From Oscheius tipulae (taxonomy: Eukaryota; Nematoda; Chromadorea; Rhabditida; Rhabditidae): 64,000 nt of DNA. Location of the stretch: NCBI GenBank assembly GCA_037178975.1, contig JASJZH010000002.1, positions 3,286,001 through 3,350,000 on the forward strand. Reading direction: 5' to 3'. The translations under genes and the position numbers were made by a program. Below the pieces are notes generated by a model that had not been told where the DNA came from, did not search any database, and worked only from the letters and a program-made list of their open reading frames with translations. Positions 10,401 to 22,331 of the stretch are shown one piece after another (positions within the stretch are counted from its first letter, which is position 1; every line of letters begins with the position of its first letter).

Positions 10401-12466
10401 CGCTATACTCACAACTATGACACAACCTGTTTGAGTTTGTAGTCCATCGCAGTTCGGGTTCAGGGAGGGGGTCATGTTAGCTACCGGGCTAACTTTACTA
10501 CTTGCTCCGTCCACGTAGAATGCCGAGAAGTACGGGACTCTTTCGGCCAGGTCGTCCAACATAATGGTTCCACTTCCAATTCCGGCGTTCGAGATCATTC
10601 CTAAGCATTCTGATACTTCTTCTACAGACCCTGTTACCAGGAATGGTCATTCGTCTCATAGCATTCCACATCTTAACCCCATTGGAGACGGACGAGAATT
10701 CCCCGGTTTCGTTGAAGACATTCCTGGCTGCAATAGCGTACATTTTGAACGCGTCGAAGAGGGTGATGTAGCCGTAGATGTTCATCTGAACTTCCATCGT
10801 TAGGAGAACATGTATATACTTTGAAAAAAGAATTATCATGGTGGGACTCTCGAAAAAACTGAGGGTCCAATCACGATCTTTTTAGGTTTAAGCCCTACCA
10901 AGTCGATGTCTTTTTCCGCGAGTCCTACGGTAGCCAGTCTCTCGACAAAGGGAGTAATCATCCTGTCATCAAATCCATTAGTATCATCAATCTGGAAAAA
11001 AGACCTCCTCGCAATCACTCATCCCCCGCACATAAGCCTCGACCACCGTCTGGGGATTACGGTGTCAAGGAAAACACTGATCCTGTCAGAGTAGTTCCGG
11101 GCTTAAACTCACGAGAATACAGTTCGCGTAAGTCTGTTTGACTCCGTCCAGAATGGTCGAATTGCTTCCGACGAAGGGAGAGGCTCCGTTGGCTCCTTCC
11201 TAAGATTTTCATATAAAAATGTTGGTCAGAAACTACCTGGATCCACGGAAAGATAAAGACGTACTCGCTCTCGGACAAGCCAGCTCTTCTAGAGCCTGCT
11301 CTAAAGGGTTTAGTCAGGTCTCTGGTGGAAGAGAACATGACCAGGACGACTGAAATTGTGGTTTCAATAGTTTCTAAAAGAGCCCACTTCTCGCGTTACT
11401 CTTGAGCTCATCGTAGACACCGGTATTGATCATGTCGTCCGCTGTGGCAGACTCCTCGACCAGGATTTTCTTCGAGACACTGATTTCTTCTCTCTGGAGA
11501 ACTGGCTCAAAAGCTTGTAGCTTCTCGTAGGCCATGACACCCAGGTTTGTGACTATTGCGATCTGAAATTTTCAGATTAGTGGTTAGTTAGCGAAGGATC
11601 TGTCTATGAGCAAGGCTCAACGTTCGCTACCCTGATTTGCGGTAGCAAGACGATACTCTCGCCGTGGTCCATGTCTGTATCAGTTCTTAAACCGCAAACT
11701 CATCCTTCCATCAGCTTTGGTAGTTAAAGGAAATTGTGGTCCTTATACTCTACGTAATAAAAAGTGCTGTACTGACTGGCTATTTTTAGTGCTCTCCCAG
11801 ATCGGAAAGAAATTCGCTCCCATACTGTCTTGGCTAGACTACATTAGTCTTTTCTTTCAAATAAAACTGTCGCCAGCTGAGACATGAGATATTCCTCCCC
11901 TAGACAAGTTCACTCACCTGCTTCCAATTATTGTGCTTGATAAAGGCCACTGTCGATTCAGCTACAGCACTCATTGTTCTCAGTGAGGACCGAACCAGAG
12001 TCTTGTAGATCTTCTTGTTCGAAAGAGCATTAGCCGTAGCGGTATAGGCGATAATTGGACGGTTCCAGTAGGCAGCCATGGTCGCTACCGGCAACATCTC
12101 TGCTGTACAATAAGGACCGAGAAAGGCATGAATGTGCTGGATGTGATACATTTCAGCAGCGGCGGCGACTCCCTCGAACGACTCTCCACAGCCGTCTCGG
12201 GATATAACTCTATTGCTGATTTTTTGACAGGAGAAAGTTGACCTACTCAATGTCCAGGTCCTCTCCCAAAACACCATTTTCCAGCAGTTCTTTCCTCGAA
12301 AGTTGTAGAATTTTCTCGTAGTTAGGCAGAGCTCCGGCCGATCCAATGTGGCCCAAGAGAATCTGAGAAATGTTTTCAGAAAACCTGAATCAGATACCTT
12401 GTTGGTCGAGTTGATTCCATAGCTCTTCTGAACTTCTAAGAAGGCCACTACCAAGAAGAGAATCAT
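7447..12466 (-). CDS. Receptor guanylate cyclase with altered catalytic residues
   Basis: Long minus-strand gene of many exons. It has a signal peptide (12466-12398), an extracellular ANF-receptor-type domain down to about 10250 (motifs [28 protein letters not shown]), one membrane helix at about 10155-10235, a kinase-homology domain at about 9640-8462 ([10 protein letters not shown] and IKLTDYG, no HRD Asp), a dimerisation helix at about 8420-8280, and a cyclase domain at about 8240-7447. The cyclase keeps the metal Asp residues ([18 protein letters not shown]) and the guanine-selecting Glu. In the segment that is GDTVNTASRMES in active enzymes it reads [12 protein letters not shown], so the catalytic Asn and Arg are both missing. 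It would normally make cGMP in sensory endings; activity here is doubtful. Two introns are long (about 350 nt at 11574-11922 and about 500 nt at 9645-10152). Exon joins in 10840-11060 are the least certain. Confidence 0.85.
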
Positions 12467-14123
12467 CTGAAAAAGGCACAGTAATTCGGATCTAACTGGA
12501 AGGCATGACTACCAAGACTGATAGAGAAAGATGCCACAATCAGCTAAGTGTTATTGGAAGGCGGATAAGCTGCTTGAGCCGATTCTTGCATTTTCGGCTT
12601 ATACCACTCAACTGATTCATCCGTATTCTGACAAGGAGAGAGAGAGAGAGACAGGTTCGGTGTCTGACTGTTCGAGGAGAGCTTCGAAGTCATATGAATC
12701 ACCGAAAGTATCCCTCAAATTGAAACTACTGAAACCTGGTGGTTTCTTAATTCCCGCTGCTATTGAAACCGTCAGGACCATTTTTAGCTGGCATCCTCTG
12801 AAGGAGATTTAAAACAGGTTAGAATGTCAGTATTGAGAAGGAACAAACAGTGGAGAACACCTATAACTATACCTTTGAACTAATTGAAAATGTTCGTGTC
12901 TTCCTTTCACCCACATTCCACATGACAACTCGGTCAAAACAGACTAGACTGTTGCACTTTCAAAAGATACCTTTATCCGCCGATCTCCCCTCTAGATACA
13001 TCTGTTCAAGATGCTACGGATCCCCGCTTTTCTCCGTCTATCTCTCTCTCTGTCGGATGACCTTGGCCGGTCGCCAACTCACCAATGCGTATAATAGGTC
13101 TACTTTCTCTTCCTGAAACTTTTTCCAGCGACTTCCTTAGTTAAGATATAGTGAATCATTCAATCGATGCGACTGAAATGCCCTTTGGAATTCTAGATGA
13201 TTGGGACAGAAATAAGTTCTGACTATGCCTCCATCTGCTTTTTACACTCTTTTAACGTCACAACCGCCATTTGATTTCGGCCGCAGGTTTCTCTCTGTAA
13301 CATTCACTTCTTGCGCACCTCGTGGCAGTTTCCCAGCTTCATTGTCTGTTAATTGTACAGCTAATCGTTTGCGTTGTAGCTTCTAAAATGTTCCATCGAA
13401 GCAATTTGGTCTGTCACCCGAACCTCTTTCCTGTTTCTGCTGTAAATTTCGAGAAGAGATTGTCCACGGAACACGCGTTCATCCCAACTTGACCTCACTG
13501 CGATCCATCTTGGATGTCTGATACTCACACTCTCTTTCCTTTCCAACAACTATTCTAATCTCTCCGATGGTGACTGTTGTTGACTCATTAAACTCCCGCT
13601 TATTGAAAGCTCACGTAATTGCTGCCTTCTACTTTTCTTTTAGGTAGTTCATCGCTTTTTTCATTTTAGCAATACTCTGCAAAGGTTTGATCTGATCTAA
13701 AGCTTTACAGAATATCGTAAGCTCGAAAATGACTCTTTGACCGCGAAAAATCGCTCAGTGGCAAATGTTTCATATTTTTCAAACACGAATTCAAACTCCC
13801 GTTTACGGCCATACCACATGGGGAGTATACACGCTATTCCGTCCGATCTGGCAATTCAAGCAATGTTAGATCCTTGGATCGAAGACGGCTTGGGAATCCT
13901 GGGGGTCGTAACCTTTTTTGCATTTCTCCGATCTCCTTTTGATCAGAAAATATTTTTCTATCAGCTTTCCATTGTTTGCCTTCTATGAAAACAATGACTA
14001 ACACGATGAAAGCACTCGTACACACTTCTCTAATTGATAGGATCGAAGAACCAGAAATCGAAACTGTTTTCAGCGAAAGTCTCTCTCACTTCTGTCAGTC
14101 ACTTTCTTCAACCGATTTTAGAT
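12467..14123. other. Intergenic region, divergent promoters
   Basis: It separates the minus-strand guanylate cyclase start from the plus-strand hydrolase start. Only short ORFs with no family resemblance and a short GA run near 12633 were seen. Confidence 0.4.
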
Positions 14124-15687
14124 ATGCCCGAAGAAATCATTGAAGCCGAGTTGGTAGAGAAAAAAATGCTAATCGACAACGTAGACATAGGTTATTGTTG
14201 CTATGGGAATGGACCAAATTACGTTCTCTGTATTTGTGGGGCAGTCGGTAAACTATTCTCTTGAGAAATCACCACCAACTTTCCTAGGTTCCTATAAAAA
14301 GGACTGGCCGTTAACCCTGCTTAAACATTTTGACCCCGAATTCCTCACAATCGTCTGCTTCGATCCTCCCGGCTACGGAACTTCCAGACCGCCAGAGCGA
14401 AAACAAGAAGTCACCAGATGCAATAAGGATGCGGTTTTTGGTGTCAAACTTATGCAGGCATTCTAATCTTTTTACAGCGAACCAAAATGGCTTTAGGGTC
14501 TAGACATGATTCCTTTCACAGTCATGGGGTGGTCAGAAGGAGCCAGGACGGCAGTGCATGTTGCAGAGCTCGGAAAAGAGAAGGTTGGTACTGTTGGAGT
14601 CTTGATGAATGTGATTAGGTTAACAAAATGATTCTCTTGGCTGCTGGAACCAAAGTTTCGAAGCTTGGAGCTATGGCCTTTGCCGGTAAGTATACCGTTT
14701 TTGACTCTTGGTTATTTCTCTTCACAGCTGTGAGTTACCTTAGAAGTCAGGTTACTATAAATGATAAAGTAGTTTCCACTTTTTTCTCTACCTCAATGTG
14801 GCTGTTACCCTGATTCTCTCAGCTTCAAATCTAGAAAAGTTACATGGCATCAATGCGATCAGAGCTGTAGCCCTCCGCAGTCAAAGGCTTTCCGTGGGGA
14901 GGCGGTGGAGCTACCATCGTGAGATCGAGCGACGTTCTCACATTGATTACGCATCCCAGACTGTTTCCTAATTGATTCGCCAGAACAGGACATAGTTGAT
15001 TAACGATTAGAGATGACCAGCGTTGACATGCCAAGTTTCTGTGTCGTAGGCTACCAAGATCGTAGTTCATTGTCAGTCAGAAGTTGATGCCGTCTTTTTT
15101 CCGAATATGGTCGAGCTATTACAGCGTTAGCTACTCGTTTAGGGTTTCTGCATTGACTTCCAGACTTTTCCAAACTCTCAGAATAGAGCCTGCAACTGTT
15201 AGTTGACTAAGGCCACAGTTGACACGCGGTCGATGTCAGAAAGATGGGTCGGGGATAACTAGCACAGCTACAGATACCAGAAAGTTTCCAGGAATGAAAA
15301 ACACTGACCACTGGCTCCCGAATGCCCGTGCACCCTACCTGGAGCACTATTCCGAAGACTACCTTCGAGTCCAATGGGCCGCTCTCTGTGATGTTGTCCA
15401 ACAGTTTGTCTCTTTCTATCTCAAATATCCCCCTCCCTTTCAGAGTGTATGACTACTGCGGTGGTCGCTTCCCCAGCGATCTGGCCCTTCCCAAACTGAC
15501 TCTCCCTTCGCTGATTATGACCGGAGGACAGGACAGATTCTGTGCCGATCCCAAGACCTGTTTCCTGAACGTGATGAAGAATGCCAGGGCGGAACAGCAT
15601 GCCCAGGGAGGGCACGACTTCTACATGAAGTATCCTAAATGGTTTTCGGAAAAAGTTCAGGCTTTCATCAAAGAGAAGACCAAATAA
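14124..15687 (+). CDS. Alpha/beta hydrolase of the BPHL (valacyclovirase) family
   Basis: Six exons: 14124-14247, 14288-14457, 14497-14583, 14619-14685, 15292-15403, 15444-15687 (267 aa; human BPHL is slightly longer). The triad is in place: nucleophile Ser in GWSEGA (exon 3), Asp in GGQDRFC and His in QGGHDFYM (exon 6). The oxyanion-loop region has FDPPGYGTSRPP. BPHL enzymes hydrolyse alpha-amino-acid esters and thiolactones. No clear mitochondrial presequence is visible, so it may be cytosolic. Intron 2 (14458-14496) begins with GC rather than GT; joining at CAG|GC restores a peptide colinear with BPHL. Intron 4 is long (606 nt) and holds no recognised element. Poly(A) signal AATAAA near 15705. 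Confidence 0.87.
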
Positions 15688-16001
15688 GCCAGTTTTTGTA
15701 AATAAATCAAGTGGTCGTTGGATGTTTTTGCCCCGGGCTCGAGGACGTCGTTAATCGTCTTCAAATCCCCAGGCAGCACTGGTCCTATTATGGATTCTGA
15801 CCAGATTTCGCATTCCATTTTGAGACACCACACCCTGGGCTCTTTTCAAAGATCAAACTGTTCTTCATCTCATTCTCATTTTGGCTCAATTCCCGACGGG
15901 GACACTCTTTCATTCATCCCGAATGAGACACTTGCGTATCCGCCGTTTATCTCCGTATTCCGTCTTGTTCTCATTTCGGGTTTAAATTCTAGGAAGCTAA
16001 C
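15688..16001. other. Short intergenic region
   Basis: 314 bp between two plus-strand genes. It holds the hydrolase poly(A) signal and otherwise nothing recognised. Confidence 0.4.
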
Positions 16002-17017
16002 ATGTTGCTCTGGTTTATATTTGTTCTTCCTCTAGTTCTTGGAGATCAAGAACTGAGCAGACAGATCCGGAATCCTCATGTCTCTCACAAGATTGAACTC
16101 GTGGTGAGTATATCTTCGATTTTCTTCCTATCAATCTTCGAACTTGGTTTCGAGCAGTAGAAATCTGAAATGAGTCTATCAAAACAGTTATGTTCGCATA
16201 CAGGTCTACTGTCTGTTATACAATATCTGAGAAGTAGAGCAGGATCAGAAGAGAACCAGCTGAGGTGGAGACGAGAGACAGAACTGTATTCACGTTGGGC
16301 GGGAAATATCCAACCTGGCGGGACAATCAAACATAATGGGCAACAAAAATAATTAACGCATTAGATGCACTTTCTTTTAATTAACGAAGCAAAAAGCGAC
16401 ACTATTTCCTGACCCTGAAGACTAGTCTGTTTGGAAGTTTTAGACAACAAGCGCGCTTCTTTGGTTTGTCCGTATATACCAGACTGACAGATAATGACAG
16501 AGCAACAAATGTATGAAACATCGTATTAACATAGAAATTATGTCTTCAACAGGTGTCCCATCCCCTTCAAGACGCCCCAGTGCCGTCTTGTCCCTTCTGC
16601 AATGTTGAACGTTGCTCTCCTCTCGAGTTTTGCTACGTTATCAAGAACAGGCACTACGGTAAGCACTCACTTTCTCGCTAATCCAAATACACACAGGCAC
16701 GACTTCCGGAGAGTACTGTGGATCCTCGAGTGATCTCACGACGGTGATTCGGGACAAACTGGTCAATCGAATGACCAACAATGCTTGTCAGCCTGGCATT
16801 GCTGACTTGAATTCAGCGTATTGTTGGTGTCAGAACAGCTCTAGCGGGTAGGTCTACTAGAATACAAAAAGGATTCTTCAGTGACACGATGGAGGAGCAG
16901 CTTCGGCGAGTTCGTATTTGGCGCTATGCCCCTCTTAAATGGCATGCTGACCGGGAGCTTATAATGTCTTCAGCAGGTCGTCTATTCCTACCAATTCTGC
17001 TTCTTCTCCTCTGCTAG
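16002..17017 (+). CDS. Small secreted Cys-rich protein, probably GPI-anchored
   Basis: Four exons: 16002-16103, 16553-16658, 16697-16847, 16882-17017 (164 aa), in phase. The N-terminus is a clear signal peptide (MLLWFIFVLPLVLG). A Cys-rich middle follows with CPFC, CSPLEFC, YCG, ACQP and CWC groups, and an N-glycosylation sequon (NSS). The protein ends in SSAGRLFLPILLLLLC, a small-residue cluster plus hydrophobic tail typical of GPI-anchor signals. This resembles the build of Ly6/uPAR-like surface proteins, but the spacing was not proved to match. A good-looking donor/acceptor pair (about 16976/17018) could instead splice off the tail and give a soluble form. Confidence 0.7.
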
Positions 17018-17465
17018 GGGGGCCAGATTCTACGCCCGCGATCTCGTCAAAAGATACCTCCGTCCTCTCTCTGTTTACGCCGAGGAAGACGAGCAATCAG
17101 AGCGGTGCGTGTGGGGTTGAAACCGAGTTATGATAGCAGGGTTGTCCCGCCCTCCTGGGACCTCGACCCAGTCATCTGTCAGCAAAGGGGCCCCTTTCTC
17201 ATTCATTGCCCCCTGTTTTCAAACACGATTTACAGATGGCGAGTCTTCTCTATCCCATTGAAAACGTGGTCGGGCGGATTGACCACTTCAATAAGGTATA
17301 GGCAGCATGTTGGCTGAGGGGATCAAAGAGCTCGCATGTTTCCAAAATGGTCCTCTTTTGTTGTTGTGGACTAACGAGTTGGTTCGCACTTCCTGCGGTC
17401 GCATGTCCCTCCCTTCTTAACCGCAGTTCTTTCCCAATCTTCTGCTCCCAACATCTCTATTCCAG
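17018..17465. other. Intergenic region with one coding-like stretch
   Basis: From about 17022 to 17105 one frame has the codon preference of the neighbouring genes (ARFYARDLVKRYLRPLSVY), ending at a GT donor. It does not join in phase to the K2P start at 17466. It may be an alternative exon of either neighbour. Confidence 0.3.
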
Positions 17466-19284
17466 ATGCTCCTCGATCGAGTTCGTGGAGGAGCTACCTC
17501 CTTATGGACGAGGTCGGCAGCTCTTCGTCGACTAGCTCCTCTGGTTCTGTTCTCTCTTCTCGTGGTCTACCTCTTCATGGGATCCGCCTGCTTCTGGGCT
17601 CTTGAGCATGATCCCCATGAGCAAGGAATCAGGAGATGGTACATCAATCTGGCTGGGACTAGGTAACTTTTTTCTTGTTAGCGCTGAACCATAGTTTAGA
17701 CGAAACTTCGCCCGATCCATCAGCTCTAGGATTTTCAATGATACTCGCAATCTTCTCATCATAATTGACCGGGAGCAGACTGAACGAGTTCAGGTTAGTT
17801 CTGGGACGTTTTCTCCGTACGAAATCGATTGCCTATATGTCCTATCCCGCCTGTATCATCTCAAGTTTTGTAGTCCTACCATCTCTCCCGTATTCTTCTC
17901 GCATCCTGAGATCTACACTTGTCCCACCCGTTTCATCTCACGTCCCAACCCAGACCCGACTTTGCTTATGTTGATTGGCCACAAAGCAATGCGTTTTGTT
18001 TCGATTGCAGTCGAATCAGGGGCGGACAAACGACGTCTAATTGACAGACTCTGGACTCTATTGGCCTCCTCTCGGAGGTCAAGCAAGAGTCAACGGAGGG
18101 CATCATAAACACGGGAAGACACTTAGTCGTTTTGAGTAAGATCTAATCGGGAAGATGTCTCTCTTCTGAGTGGAGGAGAGACTGGATCTCTCCAGGGAGA
18201 TGACCCCCATGTTGTGGGTCTGATGAAGATGAAAAGAAACCGCAAAAAATGACTTTAGCAACTACTGGTCGAGTCACTGAAGAGATATGAGGAGAAGTTG
18301 GACATGCGAGTTCCGGACAAGACCGAATGGACCTTCACGAACAGTTTCAACTACGCCTATGGGTTACTGCTGACTCTAGGTCATGGGTCGAAGGTTCCGG
18401 AGACAAAATTGGGACAGGTATCTGGTTTTGTGGATCCTCTCTTAGGAGAAGAATGTTTTAGATCTTTGCTCTGTTCTACTGTATTCTTGGAATACCTCTT
18501 TTCTACGCAACCATAGGATTTTGTGGCTTCGCCATCCTGAAACCTTTCCTGGATGTGAGTTTGGGAAAACTTTGTCAAAAGAATGTCATTTGAACTTGTC
18601 CCTTTTCACATTCCGTAGCCTCCACAAAATACGCAATTGCGTACTCGAAGTTTTCTATCTCAAGACGACGAATTTGAGCTTTTCGATGGCCTACAAAGTT
18701 GCAGATTAGACCAATATATTGCAGCTACAATTTTGCAGTACATCAATGAGTTCGAATGGGTCGACTTGTGCAAAGAACTGACATTTACTTTTGTTATAAC
18801 AAGAATTTCCAGAGCACTGCCCGAAAGCACAGTCAACGTCTGCTCGTCCTCTACCTAGTCTCGACTCTCTACCTCGTCTGGAGTCTTCTCGTAGCCCTAT
18901 TCCTTTACTATTGGGTACTGCCAGACTCACTAAATGTATGAAAACCATTTCAGGTCAGCGACCACTTTTGGAGCTGCGTCTTCACCGCCTTCTTGGCCGG
19001 TCTCACCGTCCAGATTCCTCTCTACCACTCTCTGACTCCTCCATCCCTTCTTGTTCTTCTGGGAGCTTGCAGTGTTTCAGTGACCATCTTGACCATGATC
19101 ATCATTCTTCTGGCTTCGGTCTACTGCTCCTGTACCAGTCAGTTTCACGCTTTGTGTCAAAAACCAAGATTCAGGCGTAGTGAAGAAGGATACCCTACTG
19201 GTTCCCGGGACACCTGAACCGCAGAAGTTCACTCTGATCGTGGATGAGGCCGGAGACAGCAAACTGGCGGAGCCGAACCAATGA
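17466..19284 (+). CDS. K2P (TWK-like) potassium-channel family protein with degenerate selectivity filters
   Basis: Eight exons: 17466-17662, 17700-17793, 18259-18417, 18462-18554, 18619-18759, 18813-18914, 18954-19137, 19175-19284 (359 aa), all in phase. The order is M1 (LVLFSLLVVYLFMGSACFWALE), extracellular cap, pore 1 (WTFTNSFNYAYG ... TLGHGSKVPETKLGQ), M2 with the hallmark ILGIPLFYATIG, cytosolic loop, M3, pore 2 and M4. Pore 1 keeps a G-x-G as GHG instead of GYG. Pore 2 reads LTVQIPLYHSLTP where K2P channels have LTTIGFGDxVP, so no GxG remains. K2P channels set resting potential as dimers; this one may be non-conducting or a regulatory subunit. Intron 17794-18258 is unusually long (465 nt). 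Confidence 0.85.
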
Positions 19285-22200
19285 TCAAACCCGATACTCT
19301 GCTATTTATTCTCTCGCTTCTCTCGGCTTGCTCTGCTCCCAAAAGTTCAACGACTTTTGTTACACGACGATGGAATTAGTCTCTCGGACCCCCCAAATAA
19401 ACAATTCCTGCTCGCAGTTCCGTCTTAAAGGATGGATCCCAGGAAGGATCCATCAGAATCTGTCTCCTTATTTATTAACAGTCCTACGCCTCACTTTGTC
19501 TGTGTCTCTTCCGGTCTCTATTTCTGGACTGCTCATTTTCCCAAAAGAGAACACCCTCGCCTAATCTTGTTGCGGGCTCTCTCTTCATGACCAGGCATAG
19601 TCAAAACACTCGCAGAACAATGAAGAACGAATCGGCGATCGTCCAAATGATGTTATTTAGAGCAGTGAGGACTTCAAGCACTTTTTATTCTGAACGAGTG
19701 ACGGCTCCATAATAAGCTGACCTCCTGGTTGCATTCCATTTCTTGGCCTCTCTTTTAAGTGTTGGACCAGGAACACGACGTTTATTAATTCTTTTTGAAT
19801 CTTCCAATGCCCTCTCACTCATATATGTTCTGCAAGAAACTGCCAAAAACATTGTAAAACTCATAACCTGAATTTAAAAGTCTGGTCGAAGAGTGGCTCC
19901 TTCTCTGAAAACCACGTGAGCTGCTATTCAATTACATGGTCAGAACAGTTTTAGAATTGTGGCTTTCGCATTTAGTTTCTCAAGTTAGCCGTTAGCATGG
20001 TGAAGGGACCTGTATGGTTTATGAAGCTTCAGATCTATCCAGTGTTCCTCGAGTGTCAGTCAGATCGTTGTCAAACTCTATTGCCTTTGTCCAAATAGTT
20101 AATGAGAACAGAAGCAATCTTGTCCAATCTTAATTGCACTTTTCGTTCAAAAAGTTTTGTAAACTTACAATATTCGATCTTTTTTTTTACAAGTTTCTAC
20201 TGAACTCTATATAGCAATACTTGGAAGATGGGTCGAGGGATGGAAAATGGGTTGAAAGAGTGAAATGGAAGCGGGTTAAAGGAAAGGGAAGTGGCTCAAA
20301 GAGTGAGAGTGGATTTAGCTGATTAGCAATGATCATTAGCAATCGTTTTACAGGGAAAAGGGCAATGTAGCTACGCCCCAAAGGGGCACAACAAGTTAGG
20401 CGGCCTAACTTGTACTCTGGAAAGTCCTGCCTTCCAACTGTTACTGTGTTCGACTCACTCTTTCCGACCTTTGCCATAGACTCCTTGTACGTTTTCCTTG
20501 ATACATAGTCTGCTGTCATGTTATGGAACCTTCAAGGAGTTCTCTCTTTTTATTTGATCGGAGCTACTTCCTACTGACAATGAGTCGCGTCAAGAGACTA
20601 GAGGTTCCTCTTTCGTCTCTAAAGGAAATTAACTTGACTCTCTTTCTCAGCACCTCAACTTCAAAACTGCCACATTTATTACAACACGTAGCAAACTCTC
20701 TCACATCTATCTATGTTTTCAACGGGGGTCAAAGACTCCGTCCTTATTGGTTAATAGAGTCGTTCTCTTTCTGCAAGGCCCCTCATTCCCAAAAGGTGAC
20801 TTGATTAGTGACCCAGAACACTTGCAGCGATCATGAGCAGATGATGTGAACCGGAAAAAGAGTCTTTCTTAGGTAATATTCTAAGAGTCCTTCGAATAAT
20901 TTAGCTGAAAACCTCTTGACCTTTCGTACTATTTTGACAAGTCTGTTTACGCGTCTTTTCCGCCTCTTCCGACTTGATTAGGGGCGCTCAATCAAACTCT
21001 TTCACTCACTGGAACGTCTGTTCTCACCTTTAATCTCTCGGTCAGTGTAAGGCGAAATGCAAAATTGACAATTAATTTTCGAATGGACGAGCAGTTTGGT
21101 TTTCACACGGTCTTCCCATTTCAGGACACTTGACTCTTTTGGCACGTCCCAAAAAAAGACAGCTTGTTCATAATCAACCTGGTAGGCGGAATTCCATTTT
21201 CGGCACCAGTCACGTCCACTTCCAGAGCTCGATTGGGAGCACAAGGTGTGCTCCTTCCTGTTTTGGCAAGATGATCTAGGATTTTTGAGATGTTCGTCAT
21301 TTGACCGTGAGGATTGGTAAACCAACTTCTTGTTTCTATTTTTGTGAGCTATCCACCCACATCTGTGAGCCTAAAGCTTCCTGGGAAGAAGATTTGCGAT
21401 CCCTTCTCTTTTCGAACCCATGCTGTTTGCAGTAAGCTTTTCAAACTTCCTAACTTCTTATGTTTGAACCATTGCTTGTCCTATTGAGTGAGGAAAGATT
21501 CAAAGACTTTCACCTTTGAGAAAAACGTTATGAGAGATACTGACTCTCTCTCTCTCTCTCAGTGCTTCTCTACCTCCTATGGTTTTTCGCAAATACCAAC
21601 CTCTTTCAACGTTTCGCGCGGAACTCTGCGAAAGTTACAATGGTCCAGTCGTTTTTATGATAACACCAAGCTTCACTAACTATCATAAGAATCTTCGATG
21701 TTAGCTGAGCACTATGTTGTTTTTCTAGTCAATTTGGCTCGCTGTTTTGACAGAAATTATCCAGTCGCTTAGAGAGCAGCAGTTACCCTACTTGGTAGAA
21801 GAAAACATTTAACCTTCTGCTCGTTCTGGGAGACTGAAAGAGAAGCCTCCTACAAAAAAACTCTATCTTCAGTACTTCTCATTATCTCTAACTCAATTTG
21901 GAAAAGAAGAATAGAGAGTTCAGTCTCCTGAATGACTCTCCAGGTCCTATCTCCCCTTTTCCACGTGACTTTTGGACCATATGTTTTGGCTCAAGACTCC
22001 CACACTTTTGGCAGACCACCATCCGCTCTAATCTGGTCCTTGTGTGGCTGCGCTCCTCTGTTCGGAATGTGTTAACCTCTTCTCCCCGTCACCTAATGCA
22101 GTTTCTCCGGTCATCTGCATATGCATGAATTCCGCTTCGTTCCTTCTGCTCCTCCAGCTTTCTGTTTTCGCTCCTTGATCAACCAACTAGTCTCCCAACA

Positions 22201-22331
22201 AATGGACAATTTTCGGACGTGACCACTCACGAGGAGGGGCTGATTTCACTTTCCAGATTGTTACCCTTGGCTGCCCGAAACCTGTCAATCTCTTCGCTCA
22301 ACTCTTATCCAATTCTCGATTTTTTTCAGCC
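19285..22331. other. 3-kb intergenic region
   Basis: No exon chain is supported. Two minus-strand ORFs (20187-20519, 21002-21325) have no recognisable motif and no flanking splice signals that extend them. A short (CT)n run lies near 21545. A pyrimidine-rich TTTTTTCAG directly precedes the receptor start at 22332. Confidence 0.4.

Noticed and set aside
22125-22180. Second signal-peptide-like start (MNSASFLLLLQLSVF) upstream of the Cys-loop receptor.
   Set aside because: The frame stops after 17 codons with no good donor; the receptor has its own signal peptide at 22332.
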